Source of the DNA: an uncultured Actinomycetes bacterium
GTDB lineage: Bacteria; Actinomycetota; Acidimicrobiia; Acidimicrobiales; RAAP-2
DNA length: 6,331 nt
Direction of reading: 5' to 3'
Assembly (NCBI GenBank): GCA_903826715.1
Contig: CAIKFN010000001.1
Coordinates: 1 to 6,331, forward strand
The position numbers and the translations under genes were made by a program. Of this stretch, positions 1 through 5,930 are shown piece by piece. Each line of letters opens with the position of its first letter. Position 1 is the first letter of the stretch. A model generated the notes under the pieces. The model was given only the letters and a program-made list of their open reading frames with translations, made no database searches and was not told the DNA's origin.

Positions 1-48
1 GCGCTAATTACGCTCAAAAAAGCCTGTTCGCTAAGACCAATAGGCTAG
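1..48 (+). CDS. Possible 3' end of an upstream gene (hemD?)
   Basis: Frame 1 is open from the window edge to TAG at 46-48 and encodes ALITLKKACSLRPIG. The stop lies 4 nt before the hemB start, as expected for adjacent genes in a heme operon. In actinobacteria hemB often follows hemD (uroporphyrinogen-III synthase), whose C-terminus tends to end in a short hydrophobic helix, and the visible tail is compatible with that. Fifteen codons cannot identify a family. Frame 3 is also open across this stretch, so the call is inference from context only. Confidence 0.3.
   Translation, partial: ALITLKKACSLRPIG
41..46 (+). promoter_or_regulatory. Candidate -10 element for leaderless hemB mRNA
   Basis: TAGGCT fits the actinobacterial -10 pattern TANNNT and ends 6 nt before the GTG at 53, so transcription would be expected to begin at or next to the start codon. 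The hexamer sits inside the 10-mer CCAATAGGCT (37-46), which recurs at the same distance from the start of the reductase gene on the other strand. No convincing -35 hexamer is seen. The GAGGGG run at 48-53 touches the start codon and is too close to work as a normal Shine-Dalgarno site, which favours leaderless initiation. Confidence 0.5.
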
Positions 49-52
49 AGGG

Positions 53-1033
53 GTGTTTCCTACCGAACGTCCACGTCGCCTTCGCGCAACAGCTGCACTC
101 CGTGAGCTTGTCTCTGAGACAACACTGAGTCCAAAGGACTTTGTCGCACCACTTTTTGTCGCTGAAGGACTAAGCGCCCCAAAGCCAATTCTTTCTTTAC
201 CTGGTCAGTTCCAGCACACCATTGAGTCGTTGCACGAAGAAGTGAGAGCGTTGCAGCGCGCTGGTGTGATGAGCATCATTTTGTTTGGCGTTCCTTCATC
301 AAAAGATGAGCAGGGTAGTGGTGCATTTGATCCGAACGGTATCTGCCAAGTCGCACTCCGGTCACTTCGTGCTGAATTTAAAGATGACATCGTGATCATG
401 GCCGATCTCTGTCTTGATGAGTACACCACGCATGGACACTGTGGGGTACTGAACGCTGATGGAACTGTTGATAATGACAAGACCCTTGAACTTTATGGAA
501 AAGTTGCTGTAGCCCAAGCCAGTGCCGGAGCACATGTTGTTGCACCGAGCGGAATGATGGACGGTCAAGTTGCTGCGATTAGGTTTGCACTTGATGCTGC
601 GGGCTTTAGTGACACTGTCATTCTCGCGTATTCAGCAAAATACGCAAGTGGTCTCTACGGGCCATTTCGTGAAGCAGTCGGAGTTGAAATTGCGGGTGGT
701 GGAAACCGTCGCTCGTACCAACAGGACTACCGCAATCGCCGCGAATCACTACGCGAAGCTCGCCAAGACGTAGAACAAGGCGCTGACATTGTGATGGTTA
801 AGCCTGCCATGACGTACCTCGATGTATTAAGTGATCTTCGCCGTGAACTTGATGTTCCATTGTGTGCATATCACGTAAGTGGGGAATACGCCATGATTAA
901 AGCTGCAGCAGCTAACGGATGGATTGATGGAACTGCTGTAGCGATAGAACAATTAACAGCAATTCGACGTGCTGGCGCTGATTTTATTTTGACGTACTTC
1001 GCTCGTGAAATTTCGGAAGAGCTCAACCGTTAG
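53..1033 (+). CDS. hemB: Delta-aminolevulinic acid dehydratase (porphobilinogen synthase)
   Basis: This cytoplasmic enzyme condenses two 5-aminolevulinate molecules to porphobilinogen, the second common step of tetrapyrrole (heme) synthesis. The protein has 326 residues, close to the usual 320-340. The N-terminal RPRRLR (7-11 region) is typical of the family. The two catalytic lysines are recognisable: K196 in YSAKYASGLYGPFREA and K250 in MVKPAMTYLDV, the latter forming the Schiff base. The metal-site loop is DLCLDEYTTHGHCG, giving C120, D122 and C130, so the middle cysteine of the E. coli zinc triad is replaced by aspartate. VSGEYAMIKAAA (275-286) is the conserved C-terminal block. GTG at 53 is chosen because an in-frame TAG lies at 41-43 and the conserved N-terminus begins at once. 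A leaderless promoter may drive it, although hemB could also be read through from the gene upstream. Identification is secure. Confidence 0.97.
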   Translation: MFPTERPRRLRATAALRELVSETTLSPKDFVAPLFVAEGLSAPKPILSLPGQFQHTIESLHEEVRALQRAGVMSIILFGVPSSKDEQGSGAFDPNGICQVALRSLRAEFKDDIVIMADLCLDEYTTHGHCGVLNADGTVDNDKTLELYGKVAVAQASAGAHVVAPSGMMDGQVAAIRFALDAAGFSDTVILAYSAKYASGLYGPFREAVGVEIAGGGNRRSYQQDYRNRRESLREARQDVEQGADIVMVKPAMTYLDVLSDLRRELDVPLCAYHVSGEYAMIKAAAANGWIDGTAVAIEQLTAIRRAGADFILTYFAREISEELNR

Positions 1034-1040
1034 TTCGGTT
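1025..1040 (+). repeat. Small inverted repeat over the hemB stop codon
   Basis: AACCG (1025-1029) and CGGTT (1036-1040) flank a 6-nt loop that contains the hemB TAG (1031-1033). No T-tract follows, so it does not look like a full intrinsic terminator. Immediately downstream, ACCTAGGT (1044-1051) is a perfect 8-bp palindrome abutting the next start codon. Both could be chance; they are recorded because they fill the whole 18-bp gap between the two genes. Confidence 0.3.
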
Positions 1041-1051
1041 ACACCTAGGTT

Positions 1052-2146
1052 ATGAATACGACTCTACGCAGCGAAGGATGGGTGGTTCAGCCAAGTTTTG
1101 TGCCACATGGTCCAACAGCGCCGGTGACGCTCTTGATTGATGAAGCTGGTATTACTCAACTCGCAGGTGATCCAAACGTCGCTTGGCAAACACCTTGGTC
1201 TGAAATGACCAATGTTCAATTGATTCGCTTTCAGCGCAAAGCTGCACTTTTTGCGACCATTAGTTCTGTTCGCTATTGCTGGAGAAACACATCAGTGAAG
1301 GATTTTGATGCGCTTCGTGAAATTATTAGCGCCCAAGGTGGCCGAGTCATTCGCCGCAAACGTCACTTTGGAGTTTTGGCAACGGTGGCGGTTGTCGTCA
1401 CTGCTTCATTCGCGGGAACAATAAGTTCATACCTCAATAGAGGCTCGTCAAAGGCATCTATTATTGCGGACACGCAAGCGGTCAACCTGACTCTGAAAGA
1501 TCTCCCAAGCGGGTCGTCTATTGCGACCTCTCCACTGCTTTCGTACATCTTTGGTTCAAGCGCTATATCGTCTCCGTCAACATCAACAACACAAGTTTCA
1601 AAGACTTCAGCGTGGTACGCGATTGAATCAAAATTCCAAAGTTGCATGGGTGTATCTCTCGAGAGAGATCGTGTGTTTGGCCTTGCTGGTCAAATGCCTA
1701 AATACCAAGTGACGTCTAAAGCGTATTCAAGCACTTCCTACGGGGGGCTAGAGGTTGTTTCTACAACGCAGTACTACGACAAAACCTCAATGGTGAAGCG
1801 TGACACTAAAGAAATGACTTCACCAAAGTTCGGTGGTTGTTTTGTTGCAGCGAATGAATCGATTCTGCTTTCTGCACTACTCGGGTCAAAAATTACTGAG
1901 TCGGCTGGAACGAACTGGACACCACTTACATTTGTCAATGGATGGGCGCGTGGAGGAATTAAGGTGATTTCGCTTCCGACTATTAGTACAAAACTCACGC
2001 TCGTCATTGCGGTAGTGACGAGCGGACACTACGAAGTCACACTCGGGGGGTTAGTTACTAACTGGCCAAGTTCACAACTATTTTTTGCGAACATTGTGAA
2101 TACATTGCTCGCTCGAGCGTCTTCTACGACGTCAAAGGCTTTGTAG
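1052..2146 (+). CDS. Unrecognised membrane protein: PH-like N-terminus, one TM helix, extracytoplasmic domain
   Basis: I do not recognise this 364-residue protein. Residues about 24-100 look like a small bacterial PH-type beta domain ending in a helix: hydrophobic strands, the phrase WQTPWSEMTNVQLIRF, then YCWRN and DFDALREIISAQGG. Basic RRKR (101-104) precedes a single transmembrane helix (about 106-128), so the positive-inside rule puts the N-terminus in the cytoplasm. A Ser/Thr-rich stretch (about 150-187) acts as a linker. The C-terminal region (about 188-355) has alternating hydrophobic strands and two cysteines, C198 and C263, that could form a disulfide. The layout recalls actinobacterial sensor proteins with a PknH-like extracellular domain, but that resemblance is loose. 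ATG 1052 is the start because in-frame TAG lies at 1046-1048. It follows hemB by 18 bp and may be cotranscribed. Its 3' end overlaps the opposing permease gene by 23 bp. Confidence 0.85.
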   Translation: MNTTLRSEGWVVQPSFVPHGPTAPVTLLIDEAGITQLAGDPNVAWQTPWSEMTNVQLIRFQRKAALFATISSVRYCWRNTSVKDFDALREIISAQGGRVIRRKRHFGVLATVAVVVTASFAGTISSYLNRGSSKASIIADTQAVNLTLKDLPSGSSIATSPLLSYIFGSSAISSPSTSTTQVSKTSAWYAIESKFQSCMGVSLERDRVFGLAGQMPKYQVTSKAYSSTSYGGLEVVSTTQYYDKTSMVKRDTKEMTSPKFGGCFVAANESILLSALLGSKITESAGTNWTPLTFVNGWARGGIKVISLPTISTKLTLVIAVVTSGHYEVTLGGLVTNWPSSQLFFANIVNTLLARASSTTSKAL

Positions 2147-2981
2147 TCTTGCTGCCTTTTCGTCCATAACGGACAAAAGCAGTCACACTAATCACAAGGT
2201 AGCTAGCCCAAACAACGAGTTGCAAAACAGTTGGGTGATCGGCGTATCCAATGAATGAGTGCAGCACACTTCCTAGGTTTGAATTTTCATTAATAGTGCC
2301 GCTGCTGTTCCAGAGCACGTGGGTTCCAAAGGGCAACCAGTTAAGTGACTGTAAGTTTTGAACTGCCGCTGCGAGCAGTGCTGCTGCGAACAACATCAGG
2401 ACCACACCGAGTACTTGGAAGAAACGTTTGAAGTTCAGCTTCATTCCTAATTTGTAGATTCCAAAAGCGATAGCAAGCGAGACGACAAGACCAAGTACCG
2501 CGCCAAGTAGCAGAAGGTTCCCGTGGAGTGGGGTTGGTGACTGCTTCGAACTCGCAAAAACAATTGCGAGAGTGAACACCATTGTTTCGAGCCCTTCTCG
2601 ACCCACAGACTGAAATGACAGGAGTCTTAGTCCCCAGCGGTTTCCTTTTGTCAGCGCCACTTCACTACGTGTCTGGAGTTCTTTGGTCATTGTTCGAGCG
2701 TGCTTATGCATCCAAAAAGTCATGCCAGTGAGCAATGCAGCGGCGACCAGATAGGTGACAGTTTCAAAGTACGTTTTAAAGTTTGAGTTCTTGTAGTCAC
2801 TGATTGCGACGTAAGCAGCAATACCTCCGCCAAGAATTAGTAGAAATGCTGCAGCAACACCTAGATATACATCACGGAAATGTTCACGCTTGTTTATCTG
2901 GTTTAGGTATGACAAAAGAATCGCCACAATCATTGACGCTTCAATGCCTTCTCGAAGAAATATGACGAATGTAGGAATCAC
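2124..2981 (-). CDS. FTR1 family iron permease (EfeU-like)
   Basis: The protein is an integral membrane iron transporter of the FTR1/EfeU family, 285 residues, near the usual 270-290 for single-domain bacterial members. Both signature REGxE motifs are present in membrane helices: REGIE at 10-14 and REGLE at 128-132. The acidic residues of these motifs are the family's iron-handling residues. About seven hydrophobic segments are visible (roughly 1-24, 38-62, 73-91, 131-146, 155-177, 186-208 and 252-272), matching the expected topology. The C-terminal GYADHPTVLQLVVWASYL is also family-like. The GTG start at 2981 gives an N-terminus aligning with EfeU and lies 5 nt after the reductase stop, with a weak purine-rich CAGAG just before it, so translation is probably coupled. 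No EfeO or EfeB partner is seen in the window. Iron uptake is the family role; valence and oxidase partner cannot be told. Confidence 0.93.
   Translation of the reverse strand: MIPTFVIFLREGIEASMIVAILLSYLNQINKREHFRDVYLGVAAAFLLILGGGIAAYVAISDYKNSNFKTYFETVTYLVAAALLTGMTFWMHKHARTMTKELQTRSEVALTKGNRWGLRLLSFQSVGREGLETMVFTLAIVFASSKQSPTPLHGNLLLLGAVLGLVVSLAIAFGIYKLGMKLNFKRFFQVLGVVLMLFAAALLAAAVQNLQSLNWLPFGTHVLWNSSGTINENSNLGSVLHSFIGYADHPTVLQLVVWASYLVISVTAFVRYGRKGSKTTKPLTS
2152..2182 (+). terminator. Bulged hairpin just after the stop of the membrane-protein gene
   Basis: A 12-bp stem can form: CTGC, TTTT and GTCC on the left pair with GGAC, AAAA and GCAG on the right, with single C bulges at 2156 and 2161 and the loop ATAAC (2166-2170). 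It begins 5 nt after the TAG of the + strand gene, where a transcript end is expected between convergent genes. It lies wholly inside the 3' coding part of the permease gene, and no T-tract follows on either strand, so termination activity is uncertain. Confidence 0.35.
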
Positions 2982-2986
2982 TCTGA

Positions 2987-4324
2987 TTAATCTTCTGATT
3001 TCAGGTCACCAAGCAAAAGGTCGTACGCCTTTTCTGGGATCGCATCGGCGAGTCGAACGAGAGCTCGGTAACCGAGTTCGCTTGGCCCCTTTTGGTCGTT
3101 ACGCATCAAGTTGGCCATGATGTCGAGTAGTTGCGTCATGAGCGGCTCAACACGAAGTCCGAGACCCACACAAGCACTAAGAATCTTTGGCTCTGAAATA
3201 ATGCGTACAAAGGCTCGAGCAACTTTGTAGTAGTCAGCGTACGCAGCATCAAGGCGCTCATCGTAGAGGCGTAACGCCGATGCATTGTTTGAGCTAAGCG
3301 CTTCACCAATTACCCCTGCAGCGAGACGACCGGTTTCGTATCCGTACGCGATGCCTTCACCGTTGAATGGGTTCACTGTTCCAGCTGCGTCACCAATCGT
3401 CAGTGTGTTGCTTCCAAAGTGTGGTCCGATTGCGAGGCCCATTGGAAGTCGCCCTCCAGTAGCAGGACCGCAACACGACTCGTCATTGAGCCCCCATGCA
3501 TCTGCGGTTTGTGCAACAAAGTATTCCTGCAACTTGGTGGTGTTTACACCCTTCCAGGCACCACCGGTGGAGAGAAGTCCAACCCCGACATTGACTCGGC
3601 CGTCACCGAGCGGGAAAATCCATCCGTATCCAGGGACCACGTTGCCATTGGGGTCGCGAATATCTAAGTGCGAATCAATCCAAGGCTCGTCGTGTCGATC
3701 ACTCGTGTAGTAGCCACGTAGAGCCATACCCATTGGCCACTCCTTGTTGCGAGTAGTTCCAAGTTCGCGGCCAATACGTGAGTTCTGACCATCACCTACG
3801 ACTAGGTATCGACCACGAATTTCAGCGGTAGCACCGGAGTCCTTGTCTTTTACAACAACACCCTTAGCTCCACGAAGGCCACCAGTTGCTGACTCAGATG
3901 GTTCAAGAAGCGAAAGTGCTTCAACACCGTTTAGAAGAACTGCACCGTGTTGTTGTGCGTGTTGAGCAACTAATCCATCAAGGTTGAAGCGAGTAATTGT
4001 GTAACCGTAGTTTGGAAATACGGGGTGCGTTGGCCAGTTCATCTCGAGTGAGGCACCAAATCCGAATGCGCGAAGTCCGTTGTACTTGTGACCATTTTTC
4101 GCAACTGCAGATTCAAGGCCCATTTCTGCGAGTTGGTGGACCGATCTAGGGGTTAGGCCGTCACCGCAGGTTTTTTCGCGAGGGAAGTCCTTCTTCTCAA
4201 TGAGACATACTGACCAGCCAGCTTCGGCGAGCCAATACGCACACGATGACCCACTCGGGCCACCACCGACGATTACGACATCGAAGGTAATAGCTTTTTG
4301 GTTGATTTCAGCGAGCGTTGTCAC
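2987..4324 (-). CDS. Geranylgeranyl reductase family FAD-dependent oxidoreductase (MenJ-like)
   Basis: This 445-residue flavoprotein belongs to the family that saturates isoprenoid double bonds. In actinobacteria the respiratory member, MenJ, reduces one isoprene unit of the menaquinone side chain. Visible motifs in order: the Rossmann FAD motif GGGPSGSS (20-27) with the ribose-binding acid E43; the family signature KTCGDGLTPR (51-60); VVGDGQNSRIGREL (175-188); PGYGWIFPLGDGRVNVGVG (231-249); and the second FAD motif IGDAAGTVNPFNGEGIAYG (310-328). Residues after about 340 form a helical C-terminal region. The KTCGDGLTPR and PGYGWIFPLG phrases match what I know of mycobacterial MenJ closely. 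A geranylgeranyl reductase gene beside nuoA is a known actinobacterial arrangement, consistent with a quinone substrate, but lipid or carotenoid chains are alternatives. The GTG at 4324 is preceded by a -10-like TAGGCT with a 6-nt spacer and no Shine-Dalgarno site. The gene is divergent from nuoA and upstream of the permease in one unit. Confidence 0.92.
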   Translation of the reverse strand: MTTLAEINQKAITFDVVIVGGGPSGSSCAYWLAEAGWSVCLIEKKDFPREKTCGDGLTPRSVHQLAEMGLESAVAKNGHKYNGLRAFGFGASLEMNWPTHPVFPNYGYTITRFNLDGLVAQHAQQHGAVLLNGVEALSLLEPSESATGGLRGAKGVVVKDKDSGATAEIRGRYLVVGDGQNSRIGRELGTTRNKEWPMGMALRGYYTSDRHDEPWIDSHLDIRDPNGNVVPGYGWIFPLGDGRVNVGVGLLSTGGAWKGVNTTKLQEYFVAQTADAWGLNDESCCGPATGGRLPMGLAIGPHFGSNTLTIGDAAGTVNPFNGEGIAYGYETGRLAAGVIGEALSSNNASALRLYDERLDAAYADYYKVARAFVRIISEPKILSACVGLGLRVEPLMTQLLDIMANLMRNDQKGPSELGYRALVRLADAIPEKAYDLLLGDLKSED

Positions 4325-4330
4325 GCTTGA

Positions 4331-4336
4331 AGCCTA
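4331..4336 (-). promoter_or_regulatory. Candidate -10 element for leaderless reductase-permease mRNA
   Basis: Read on the minus strand this is TAGGCT, ending 6 nt (TCAAGC) before the GTG at 4324. It is part of CCAATAGGCT (4340-4331), identical in sequence and in distance to the start codon to the copy before hemB. On this copy the flanks also form AGCC-N4-GGCT, an inverted repeat at 4331-4342. No clear -35 hexamer is visible. The simplest reading is a TANNNT promoter giving a leaderless transcript; a regulator site of the same shape is the alternative. Confidence 0.5.
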
Positions 4337-4350
4337 TTGGCTAGTTCGAA

Positions 4351-4367
4351 CCTCTCCGACAGGGAGG
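4351..4367. repeat. GC-rich inverted repeat in the divergent intergenic region
   Basis: CCTCTC (4351-4356) and GGGAGG (4362-4367) can pair as six base pairs, one of them a G-U wobble in RNA, around the loop CGACA. It directly abuts the longer dyad at 4368-4401. It lies upstream of both divergent start codons and could be part of an operator, or could be fortuitous. Confidence 0.35.
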
Positions 4368-4401
4368 CCTATTTTGGGCTTCAGTCTGAAGTAAAAATAG
4401 G
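4368..4401. promoter_or_regulatory. 34-bp dyad between the reductase gene and nuoA (possible operator)
   Basis: The outer arms CCTATTTT (4368-4375) and AAAATAGG (4394-4401) are perfectly complementary. The inner arms CTTCA (4379-4383) and TGAAG (4387-4391) are also complementary, around GTC. Only the GGG/TA segments between inner and outer arms fail to pair, so 13 of about 15 possible pairs match. The dyad starts 44 bp upstream of the reductase GTG and ends 27 bp before the nuoA GTG, and it overlaps a possible nuoA -10 element. No T-tract follows and no gene ends here, so it is more like an operator than a terminator. Confidence 0.5.
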
Positions 4402-4403
4402 GT
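4398..4403 (+). promoter_or_regulatory. Candidate -10 element for the nuo operon
   Basis: TAGGGT fits TANNNT and would place the transcript start near 4410, leaving a leader of about 18 nt with no Shine-Dalgarno sequence. A weak TTGGGC at 4374-4379 lies 18 bp upstream. The alternative is the extended -10-like TGATAGACA (4413-4421), which ends 7 nt before the GTG and would give a leaderless transcript. The sequence does not decide between them. Confidence 0.3.
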
Positions 4404-4428
4404 TCAAAAATCTGATAGACAATTACAC

Positions 4429-4872
4429 GTGGACCAGTATCTCCCCATTCTGGGACTCCTAATTCTTGGAGCATTGTTTGCCTCAGGGTCATTTGTAGCT
4501 TCGGCTCTCCTGGCCCCGCATAAACGACCATCTGATGCGAAGCTTGCACCGTATGAATGTGGAATTGTTCCTGAGTTCGAACAGCCACAGCGCTTCCCAG
4601 TCCGCTTCTATCTAGTGGCGATGATCTTCGTAATTTTCGACATTGAAGTCGTGTTCATGTACCCATTTGCTGTTGTTTTCAGACAGTTAGGACTTTTTGG
4701 TCTTATTGAGGTTCTGGCCTTCTCAGTTACCGTCTTTGGTGCGCTGTTATTTCTTGTGAGCGAGGGTGCACTTTCTTGGGGACCGGTTAAACATCTTTCA
4801 AAAGGAATGCCTTCTAGAACTAGTTCTTCAACCATTGTTCGCATTGGCGCAGACACCGGGCAAGCAGCGTAA
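4429..4872 (+). CDS. nuoA: NADH-quinone oxidoreductase subunit A
   Basis: NuoA is a small membrane subunit of respiratory complex I, placed near the quinone chamber at the junction of membrane and peripheral arms. The protein has 147 residues, with three transmembrane helices at about 5-28, 59-80 and 88-110. The loop motif PYECG (41-45) and FPVRFYLVAMIFVIFDIEVV (56-75) are diagnostic, including the conserved acids D71 and E73 in helix 2. E94 sits at the start of helix 3. The tail beyond about 120 is polar and Ser/Thr-rich, slightly longer than in compact homologues. GTG 4429 is the start because no start codon lies in frame nearby upstream and the YLP phrase begins immediately. It is the first gene of the nuo operon, and nuoB begins 3 nt after its stop. 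No Shine-Dalgarno site is visible. Confidence 0.96.
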   Translation: MDQYLPILGLLILGALFASGSFVASALLAPHKRPSDAKLAPYECGIVPEFEQPQRFPVRFYLVAMIFVIFDIEVVFMYPFAVVFRQLGLFGLIEVLAFSVTVFGALLFLVSEGALSWGPVKHLSKGMPSRTSSSTIVRIGADTGQAA

Positions 4873-4875
4873 GAC

Positions 4876-5439
4876 ATGGCACTTGAAGATCTCCAACACA
4901 ATTTTCTGACGGGTCAAATCGAAGACCTCGTTCGTTGGGCTCGTCGCGCTTCAGTGTGGCCAGCGTCATTTGGACTTGCGTGCTGCGCAATTGAAATGAT
5001 GGCTGCGGGTGCAGCTGACTTCGACCTCTCGCGTTTTGGAATGGAAGTTTTTCGAAACTCACCGCGTCAAGCAGACCTCATGATTGTTGCGGGAAGAGTT
5101 TCACAGAAGATGGCGCCAGTACTTCGCCAGGTCTACGACCAGATGATGGAACCAAAATGGGTCATTTCAATGGGCGTTTGCGCTTCGTCTGGTGGAATGT
5201 TTAATAACTACGCCATTGTCCAAGGTGTTGACCAAATAGTTCCTGTTGACGTCTACGCACCTGGATGCCCGCCAAGTCCTGAAACATTGATGCACGCAAT
5301 TCTTACCCTGCATGAACAAATTCGCACTGGTGAAATTATGAAGCGTCGAGCTGAAGGTCGTCCAACACACATTGAAGAATCAAATAATTTGTGGACACCA
5401 GAGGTCCCTGTTGCAGTACGAATTGGAACTCCCAAGTGA
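4876..5439 (+). CDS. nuoB: NADH-quinone oxidoreductase subunit B
   Basis: NuoB is the peripheral-arm subunit of complex I that carries the terminal [4Fe-4S] cluster N2, which hands electrons to menaquinone. The protein has 187 residues. All four expected cluster cysteines are present: the tandem pair C36-C37 in FGLACCAIEMM, C102 in SMGVCASSGGMF and C131 in VYAPGCPP. The core SPRQADLMIVAGRVSQKMAP (62-81) is very highly conserved. The C-terminus (about 150-187) is polar and variable, as usual. The ATG at 4876 lies 3 nt after the nuoA stop with no clear Shine-Dalgarno, so coupled translation is likely. Its TGA overlaps the nuoC GTG as GTGA. The sequence looks actinobacterial, and the N-terminal HNFLTGQIEDLVRWARRAS recalls Acidimicrobiia homologues to me (from memory, unchecked). 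Confidence 0.97.
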   Translation: MALEDLQHNFLTGQIEDLVRWARRASVWPASFGLACCAIEMMAAGAADFDLSRFGMEVFRNSPRQADLMIVAGRVSQKMAPVLRQVYDQMMEPKWVISMGVCASSGGMFNNYAIVQGVDQIVPVDVYAPGCPPSPETLMHAILTLHEQIRTGEIMKRRAEGRPTHIEESNNLWTPEVPVAVRIGTPK

Positions 5440-5930
5440 TTTCTCTTTCAGCAGCTGCACCTACAGATGTAATTACAAGTGAGGCAATGGCAACAGATGT
5501 TGCTTGTTTCCCAACAACTAGTCAGTACTTCAAACTTGTTGAGTCATTCAAGAATGATGGCTTCGAAATGTGTGTAGATCTCTGTGGCGTTGACTACCTC
5601 GAACACTTTGAGCGCGTCCTTCCTGAAGGCGTAGTTGCTACTCGATTCGAAGTAGTTGTTAACTTGCTCAGCCTCTCAAAGAAGCAGCGTGTTCGTATTC
5701 GTGTCCAAGCTGGAAACGATCACGCTGAAGTTGATTCCTTGTTCTCCTTATATCCAGGCACTGAAGCCATGGAGAGAGAAGCGTTTGACTTCTTCGGGAT
5801 TCTTTTCACCGGTCACCCTGAGCTCACCAGAATCTTGATGCCCGAAGACTGGGAAGGACACCCACTTCGCAAGGACTACGGCATTGGAAAAGTACCGGTC
5901 CAGTTCAAGCATGCTCCAGGTCCACGATGA
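5436..5930 (+). CDS. nuoC: NADH-quinone oxidoreductase subunit C
   Basis: NuoC is the 30-kDa-type peripheral subunit of complex I, packing against NuoD and NuoB. With the GTG at 5436 the protein has 164 residues. The family signature is complete near the C-terminus: EREAFDFFGILFTGHPEL (113-130), then RILMPEDWEGHPLRKDYGI (132-150). The open frame extends upstream to an ATG at 5391, but that start would overlap nuoB by 49 bp and adds a cysteine-rich tail with no family character. GTG 5436 overlaps the nuoB TGA by exactly 4 bp (GTGA), mirroring the ATGA at the nuoC-nuoD junction, so I prefer it. ATG 5487, with GAGG close in front, is a second possibility and would shorten the protein by 17 residues. 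The protein is shorter than mycobacterial or streptomycete NuoC, which carry extra residues at the ends. Confidence 0.94.
   Translation: MISLSAAAPTDVITSEAMATDVACFPTTSQYFKLVESFKNDGFEMCVDLCGVDYLEHFERVLPEGVVATRFEVVVNLLSLSKKQRVRIRVQAGNDHAEVDSLFSLYPGTEAMEREAFDFFGILFTGHPELTRILMPEDWEGHPLRKDYGIGKVPVQFKHAPGPR

Noticed and set aside
37..46. Reading CCAATAGGCT as an IdeR/DmdR iron box
   Set aside because: Only the central TAGGCT matches the known 19-bp palindrome; the flanks at hemB have no second half-site, so a -10 element is the simpler explanation.
3285..3710. A 141-codon open frame on + opposite the reductase gene
   Set aside because: It lies wholly antisense to well-conserved reductase motifs, its translation has no family character, and it is proline- and serine-rich as expected for a shadow frame.
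4368..4401. Reading the 34-bp dyad as an intrinsic terminator
   Set aside because: It lies between two divergent starts, so no transcript is expected to end there, and no T-tract follows on either strand.
4334..4588. An 84-codon open frame on - covering the intergenic region and the start of nuoA
   Set aside because: It crosses the dyad and the 5' end of nuoA, shows no recognisable domain, and is best explained as a reverse shadow of nuoA.
5391..5435. An upstream ATG that would lengthen NuoC by 15 residues
   Set aside because: The added residues are encoded inside nuoB in another frame and look unlike any NuoC; the 4-bp GTGA overlap at 5436 is a better start.
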